From contig JALQPE010002041.1 in the NCBI GenBank assembly GCA_030407315.1, forward strand, positions 248,001-312,000: 64,000 nt of DNA, written 5' to 3'. The DNA is from Asparagopsis taxiformis. Lineage: Eukaryota > Rhodophyta > Florideophyceae > Bonnemaisoniales > Bonnemaisoniaceae. The notes under the pieces are model-generated. The model saw only the letters and a program-made list of their open reading frames with translations. It did no database searches and was not told where the DNA came from. The translations under genes were made by a program, and so were the position numbers. Below, piece by piece: positions 59,670 through 64,000 of the stretch; positions within the stretch are counted from its first letter, which is position 1; each line of letters starts with the position of its first letter.

Positions 59670-60428
59670 TCATTTCTTCTTAAACCACTTGGGTGTTTTC
59701 TTCCTCGACCCCTTCTTTCCCTTGGGCGGTGCCGTAGAAACTGGTACCGAGTCTGGAGCGGGTGGTACCTCTACAGGTGGTGGTAATTTCGATTCGGGTG
59801 TATCTTCGATCACTTCCAAAAGGTATGGCTTAAGCAGCTGCGCACTATCTTCTGGTCCTTCATCAATACCTACGTGCACAAGTGCAGCAGGAACTAGCCC
59901 CTCGCTCCAGAGTGTTGCATCTGGCTTTTGCAATTTCATCTTGGGCGGTACTACAAACAGGTGGAATTTCACATTACGTGCATCCAAAAGAGCCGCACGT
60001 ACGAATCGGACCACTTGCTTGATGGTCGACTGTGGGGTGAAAACGCCTTGAATCGCCACGCGATCCGGGAACAAAATACGTATGAGCACTTTTCGAAAGC
60101 GGCTCATACGTTTCGCAGTCTCTGCATCGCGCATTTTCTTCGTCATGAGTGGAGCGTCATTGAGACGATGCACAGCGGCAGAAAGCTGTTTAGAAGCTTG
60201 TGCAATCTCCTCGGATGAAGGCTGGAAAAAATCATCGGGAAGCTCGACGCGACGAGGATCAAACCTGACCTGTGAAGGGCGGAAGACACGCACTTCTCGC
60301 TCATCAAGTACTTCCTTTGCAATCTGCTCCGGGCTTTTCTTTTGCTCTACAGGAGGATCTGAGGCAGGGGTAGGTGTCTCAGTGGCAATTTCTGCTGGAG
60401 ATTTGCTGGCTCCGGCCTCCGCTTCCAT
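59670..60428 (-). CDS. UBX-domain protein of the TUG/PUX1 type
   Basis: A cofactor-like protein for the AAA ATPase Cdc48/p97. From ATG 60428 it has 252 residues. The N-terminal half is charged, with EQIAKEVLDEREVRVFRPSQ. A UBX domain lies at about 120-200: RKVLIRILFPDRVAIQGVF, then STIKQVVRFVRAALLD, FHLFVVPPKMKL, LWSEGLVPAALVHVGID. This order, and the PPK motif in place of the FPR loop, match ASPSCR1/TUG and plant PUX1, which disassemble p97 hexamers. The C-terminus is Pro-rich and ends in a strongly basic tail (KGKKGSRKKTPKWFKKK). The frame continues upstream without another ATG. Confidence 0.85.
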   Translation of the reverse strand: MEAEAGASKSPAEIATETPTPASDPPVEQKKSPEQIAKEVLDEREVRVFRPSQVRFDPRRVELPDDFFQPSSEEIAQASKQLSAAVHRLNDAPLMTKKMRDAETAKRMSRFRKVLIRILFPDRVAIQGVFTPQSTIKQVVRFVRAALLDARNVKFHLFVVPPKMKLQKPDATLWSEGLVPAALVHVGIDEGPEDSAQLLKPYLLEVIEDTPESKLPPPVEVPPAPDSVPVSTAPPKGKKGSRKKTPKWFKKK

Positions 60429-60970
60429 GATATGTTGGTAGGAGTTTGTAAACGGGAGCGCCTTTGCTTTCCGATGTCTCCCCTCAGATGGTAGAATGCT
60501 GATGAACAAATGAATTTCTCTGCCAGCATGACAAGTGGCATAGCTGTCCAGAAGTCAATTTCACCTTGCTGTGAAGTGTCGATAAAGTTTCACAATCCAG
60601 CGCAGAGCAAAATCATTGGCTTTCGGGACGTAAGCTCGCAAAGAAGACATCAATTTTACAAAGCTGATGTTGCGGTGGAAGATGCGATGTCAAGTATTTC
60701 GTATCATGATAGGCAAATTTTGCATGTCTATGAAACCTTTCGTGCTTCTTCAGGAATTTGAATGAGTGGTGAGATGGAGTCTAACATTACTATTAATTTC
60801 ATCAACCTTATGGGATGACTGTCCACAGCCGTATATATACGCTTCCTTCTGGTGCTCATTGCCTCCTGCTGGAGAGGAAGGCCATTCTTCCACGTTACAT
60901 GAAGTTTCATTACCTATTATCAAGCTCGAAGTGACTCGACTTTTCTTCCATTCAACAGAGAATTCTAATT
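60429..60970. promoter_or_regulatory. divergent promoter between the UBX and UVR-NTF2 genes
   Basis: About 540 bp. A TATA-like palindrome at 60831-60842 lies 130 bp before the plus-strand ATG. Nothing else is recognised. Confidence 0.4.
60831..60842 (+). promoter_or_regulatory. TATA-like palindrome CGTATATATACG
   Basis: A 12-bp perfect palindrome with a TATATATA core, 129 bp before ATG 60971. Confidence 0.4.
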
Positions 60971-61708
60971 ATGAGTTGCGCATTCCTGCTCCCCGTTCAT
61001 CGCAGCGTCTTCCATGGAGAACCAAGAAAGCGCCTTCTGAGCTCAATTGAGCCAAAAAACCGGCAATTTATTGCAACAAAAAGCGTCGACAACGATGGTA
61101 CTGCAAAACGTAGCATTGTTACAGGTTGCGTGGAGGTGCCGCAGTGGAAGAAAGGACCGATTGACATTGACTTTGAGAAGGACGAACAACTCGAACTATT
61201 AGAGGAGCAGCTTGGAGATGCAATCACACAAGAAAACTACAAACTGGCCGCAGAGCTGAGAGAAAAGTTGATGCGTTTACAATCTGGCTCGTACGTGTCG
61301 GTGCTGTCGGCAAATCTCAAGTTTTACAAGGCGTTCACAAATGGCTCAATTGTAGATATGGCTGGCTGTTGGCTGCAAGACAAGAATTCGACGTGTAAAC
61401 TTCCGTTTGCTCCGCTTTCAATTGGTTATATGAACATCCTTAACAGTTTTGGTTATTTCTTCTCCTTTGGCGTCCCAATCATTGACGTACGCAACGTTCA
61501 AATTCTGATGCGTGGCAGTGCAGCTATTGTTACATGCGAAGAGCATACTATAGCTGAAGAGGAGGAACCCGTACTTGACGAAAAAGGTAACACGATTGAA
61601 AGACCTCCGATTCCCTTGGTGATGCTAGCGACAAATATATTTGTGAAGAACAATAGTCAGTGGTACCTCATGCATCATACATCCAATCCAATTCTGCTAG
61701 AATCTTAA
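60971..61708 (+). CDS. plastid UVR-domain plus NTF2-like protein
   Basis: A 245-residue protein with a plastid-type leader starting MSCAF. A UVR motif at about 72-105 (LELLEEQLGDAITQENYKLA followed by AELREKL) is the helical hairpin also found in UvrB/UvrC and in plastid Clp-associated and Executer proteins. An NTF2/SnoaL-like domain (about 107-240) has VLSANLKFYKAFTNGSIVD, an FAPLSIGYMNILNSFGYFF stretch and a final NNSQWYLMHHTSNP strand. Such UVR-NTF2 combinations occur in plastid proteins of unknown function. Substrate and partner cannot be given from the sequence. Confidence 0.75.
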   Translation: MSCAFLLPVHRSVFHGEPRKRLLSSIEPKNRQFIATKSVDNDGTAKRSIVTGCVEVPQWKKGPIDIDFEKDEQLELLEEQLGDAITQENYKLAAELREKLMRLQSGSYVSVLSANLKFYKAFTNGSIVDMAGCWLQDKNSTCKLPFAPLSIGYMNILNSFGYFFSFGVPIIDVRNVQILMRGSAAIVTCEEHTIAEEEEPVLDEKGNTIERPPIPLVMLATNIFVKNNSQWYLMHHTSNPILLES

Positions 61709-62371
61709 TTGCAACACAAGAAAAAGAGGGTTCTGGAATGGCTGAATATAACTTTTTGGGGAATGGGGGGTTCATATGGATTTGTAAAGTATAGTTTACT
61801 GCAACTACTGACATCAGTTGGGTATGAACAAATGATCGCTTGTGCCAATCAATGGCCTTGCCATTATAGCGGCAAAAGTTTTGTTTTCTATTGAAAGGAT
61901 AGTCTCATTGCTAATGCGAACAGTCGGCAGTCTATCATGTTGTCAATTTAGCTCTCGAGACGTGTTTGTGGCAACATGATTGACAGATTACCAAATATCG
62001 CTTTATTCATTATATTCTCGCCGATGACAACCCTAACCGTCATCACGCTCGATAGAATCATGGGCCAGAACAAAAGTCGAACACTCATCGCGATTGACAA
62101 GGATGTTCACGGCCACCCTGGTAGCTTCCTACCACGCAGCTCTCACACTACGTCGCAACGACTCCAAACTCTGCTAGTCCAATTTCCGAGCTGCGTGGCT
62201 TTTCTTGGCCTTTCTATCCCATCGCTTCCTCAGCGCAATATCAACCGATCGGTTCAATCACGACACAGACCAAACAAATCTCTCACCTTTTTCGAGCAAA
62301 AAAGGTCATATGTTCAATCTACGCCTCTTCGTTTGACCACGTTCGCCCCTTGTTCTTTTTCTCGAGCACAA
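61709..62371. other. intergenic region, no gene seen
   Basis: About 660 bp between two tandem plus-strand genes. No repeat, RNA gene or coding frame is convincing. Confidence 0.45.
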
Positions 62372-64000
62372 ATGTGGCGTTCCTCCCCCTCTCGATTGCT
62401 TCCTGTCGTGTTTCTCTTTCTAACCACTGCACTACTTCAAGGTGCTCAAAATACCGATGCTGCGGAGTGGTCCAAGCTGAAAACATGCGCTAACCTTGGA
62501 TTTTGTCGCCGTCATCGTCAATTTCAAGCTGCTACCAATGCGGTCTACGTGCTTGATAAGAGCACTTTGAAAAAGACTCTATGGCGTGGATCGCATGCCG
62601 TTACAGCCTCCCTAATTCCAAAGGATGTGAGCCGAACCCATCTGCTTATCGCTGTTGTAGCGCTAGGGTCTGGTGTATTCCGTGTTGCAGTTGACGACCT
62701 TTCCACCCCTTTACATGAACGCTACATTTCTCGAGATGTTATCATGGGTCATGTGCAGTCACTCCCACTCGATGAAGCTTCTTTGCGCGTTGATGATACA
62801 TTCGCCGAGCTAACATTAGATGGATGGAATTCAAACGTACGCATGCATTTTGATCCATTCAGAGTTGATCTGGTTTCGGACGATGATGTGCTCATTTCTA
62901 TCAACAGTGAATCGCGCCTACTTGTTGATTCGTTTGCTCCCAAACCATCGCCTTCCCCATCACCTTCTCCAGATCCATCACCACAGCCTCCTTCTCCGTC
63001 ACCTTCGACTGCAGATGGTGAGGATGATGAAGAGCAGGAAAATGCTGATCATGAGGATTACTATCATTATGAAGAGGATGACGATGAACATATAGCTCAG
63101 ACACCATCTCAGGAAGCTTCAAATGTGGATTCTGCATGCGACGGATGCTGGGAGGAACGTTTCCAGTCTCATACTGATCCGAAGCTTCGAGGGCCAGAAT
63201 CAGTGGGTACCGATATTCACTTCCCGTTTGCCGAACACATTTACGGTATCCCAGAGCGAACAGTTCATTTTTCTCTTGGGAACACAATTGATGCTGAAGG
63301 AAATATTGTCACGGAACCTTACCGACTGTATAACTTGGACGTTTTTGAGTTTGAGCTGGTCCGGCCTTTAGGTTTATACGGCAGCATTCCGTTTTTAATG
63401 GCTCGGAAAGGAACAAGAGCGGCTGCCATGCTTTGGTTAAATACCGCTGAGACTTATGTAGACGTATCTCCAGGTGTGGAAGGTAAGGGTCCGAGAACAC
63501 ATTGGTATTCAGAGACCGGTATTATTGATACCTACCTGCTTTCAGGTCCAACCCCCTCCCATATCTATAAGGAATATCTCTGGTTGACTGGACCTCCCGC
63601 AATCCCGCAACGGTTCGCTCTTGGATATCACCAATGTAGATGGAACTATCGCAATGATGAGGACGCAAGAACTGTTGATGCAACATTTGACGAACGTGAC
63701 ATTCCTTATGATGTTTTGTGGCTTGATATCGAACACACAAATGGTAAGCGATATTTCACATGGGACTTGGAGAGATTCCCAGACCCCACAGCTCTACAAA
63801 ATCATATTGCTGCTCGTGGCAGAAAGATGGTGACAATCATCGACCCTCATATCAAGAGGGACAATAAGTATGCATTGCATCGGTACGCAACGGAACGAAA
63901 GTACTACGTGATGAAACCTGATGGAAAACCGTTTGAAGGATGGTGCTGGCCAGGCTCATCAAGTTATTTCGATTTTACCTCACCTACAGTCCGAGAAGCA
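62372..64000 (+). CDS. GANAB: glucosidase II alpha subunit, GH31 (5' part)
   Basis: ER alpha-glucosidase II trims glucose from N-glycans and takes part in the calnexin/calreticulin cycle. The frame runs open from ATG 62372 to the end of the window, 543 codons without an intron. A signal peptide (about 1-25) precedes the TCANLGFCRRHR motif, typical of the N-terminus of this enzyme. About residues 195-250 form an unusual linker: a Pro-Ser repeat followed by a long Asp/Glu/His-rich stretch. The GH31 N-terminal beta domain then follows with IHFPFAEHIYGIPERT, YRLYNLDVFEFEL, YGSIPFLMARKG and the DVLWLDIEHTNGKRYFTWD strand. The catalytic WxDMNE nucleophile block is expected just beyond the window. 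Confidence 0.93.
   Translation, partial: MWRSSPSRLLPVVFLFLTTALLQGAQNTDAAEWSKLKTCANLGFCRRHRQFQAATNAVYVLDKSTLKKTLWRGSHAVTASLIPKDVSRTHLLIAVVALGSGVFRVAVDDLSTPLHERYISRDVIMGHVQSLPLDEASLRVDDTFAELTLDGWNSNVRMHFDPFRVDLVSDDDVLISINSESRLLVDSFAPKPSPSPSPSPDPSPQPPSPSPSTADGEDDEEQENADHEDYYHYEEDDDEHIAQTPSQEASNVDSACDGCWEERFQSHTDPKLRGPESVGTDIHFPFAEHIYGIPERTVHFSLGNTIDAEGNIVTEPYRLYNLDVFEFELVRPLGLYGSIPFLMARKGTRAAAMLWLNTAETYVDVSPGVEGKGPRTHWYSETGIIDTYLLSGPTPSHIYKEYLWLTGPPAIPQRFALGYHQCRWNYRNDEDARTVDATFDERDIPYDVLWLDIEHTNGKRYFTWDLERFPDPTALQNHIAARGRKMVTIIDPHIKRDNKYALHRYATERKYYVMKPDGKPFEGWCWPGSSSYFDFTSPTVREA

Overview
This window looks like nuclear DNA of a photosynthetic eukaryote, most probably a red alga or a close relative with a compact genome. 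It carries nuclear genes for plastid proteins (PsaO, Tic22, plastid carbamoyl-phosphate synthase large subunit, thylakoid-type cyclophilin, lumenal pentapeptide protein, TPM-domain protein, ascorbate peroxidase). It also carries typical eukaryotic genes: ESCRT-III Vps2, SRP receptor beta, PDI with an ER-retention tail, a SWI3/SMARCC chromatin subunit, Tsr2, glucosidase II and ABCG. Plastid precursors begin with simple transit peptides, most with an Ala-Phe pair near the N-terminus and none with an ER signal peptide, which fits a primary plastid. Introns are few and short. I found 36 protein genes and one tRNA in 64 kb, and no mobile element, CRISPR array or virus-like gene.

Layout. 0-12 kb: the 3' end of an unknown gene, an unknown membrane protein, a six-exon cyclophilin, VPS2, a 1.8 kb repeat-rich intergenic region, a membrane-anchored protein with a KA1-like tail, a ChaN-family lumen protein and a small secreted cysteine-rich protein. 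12-25 kb: a UvrD-type helicase, a RluA-type pseudouridine synthase, the lumenal pentapeptide protein head-to-head with Tic22, a proline-rich protein, ATP-citrate lyase subunit B head-to-head with a shikimate-kinase-like protein, and tRNA-Glu. 25-34 kb: three minus-strand genes (F-box-like, unknown, pyrroline-5-carboxylate reductase), then a NYN-domain ribonuclease and an unknown cysteine-containing protein. 34-46 kb: an ABCG transporter, psaO head-to-head with an LSD1-type zinc-finger gene, SWI3, ITPase and SRP receptor beta. 46-64 kb: ascorbate peroxidase, a 1.65 kb gene-free stretch, PDI, TSR2, CPSase, a bZIP-like protein, a small unknown gene, succinyl-CoA ligase beta, a TPM protein, a UBX protein, a UVR+NTF2-like protein and the 5' part of glucosidase II alpha.

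How the genes relate. Eleven head-to-head pairs account for 22 of the 36 genes, so shared bidirectional promoters dominate. Several convergent pairs are separated by only 25-150 bp. About ten products go to the plastid. PDI, glucosidase II and SRP receptor beta serve the secretory pathway. Eleven introns can be placed by conserved protein sequence; all have GTANG donors and nearly all have a CTRAC branch-point-like motif.

The points most worth following are the N-terminal Ala-Phe signature, the GTACG-type donors, a perfect 20-bp palindrome of two tandem G-boxes between psaO and the LSD1-like gene, a NYN ribonuclease with an added N-terminal domain, a bZIP-like protein lacking the invariant arginine, an expanded P-loop in SRP receptor beta, and the secreted 8-cysteine protein with the clearest TATA box in the window. 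I did not find one unmistakable undescribed multi-gene system.
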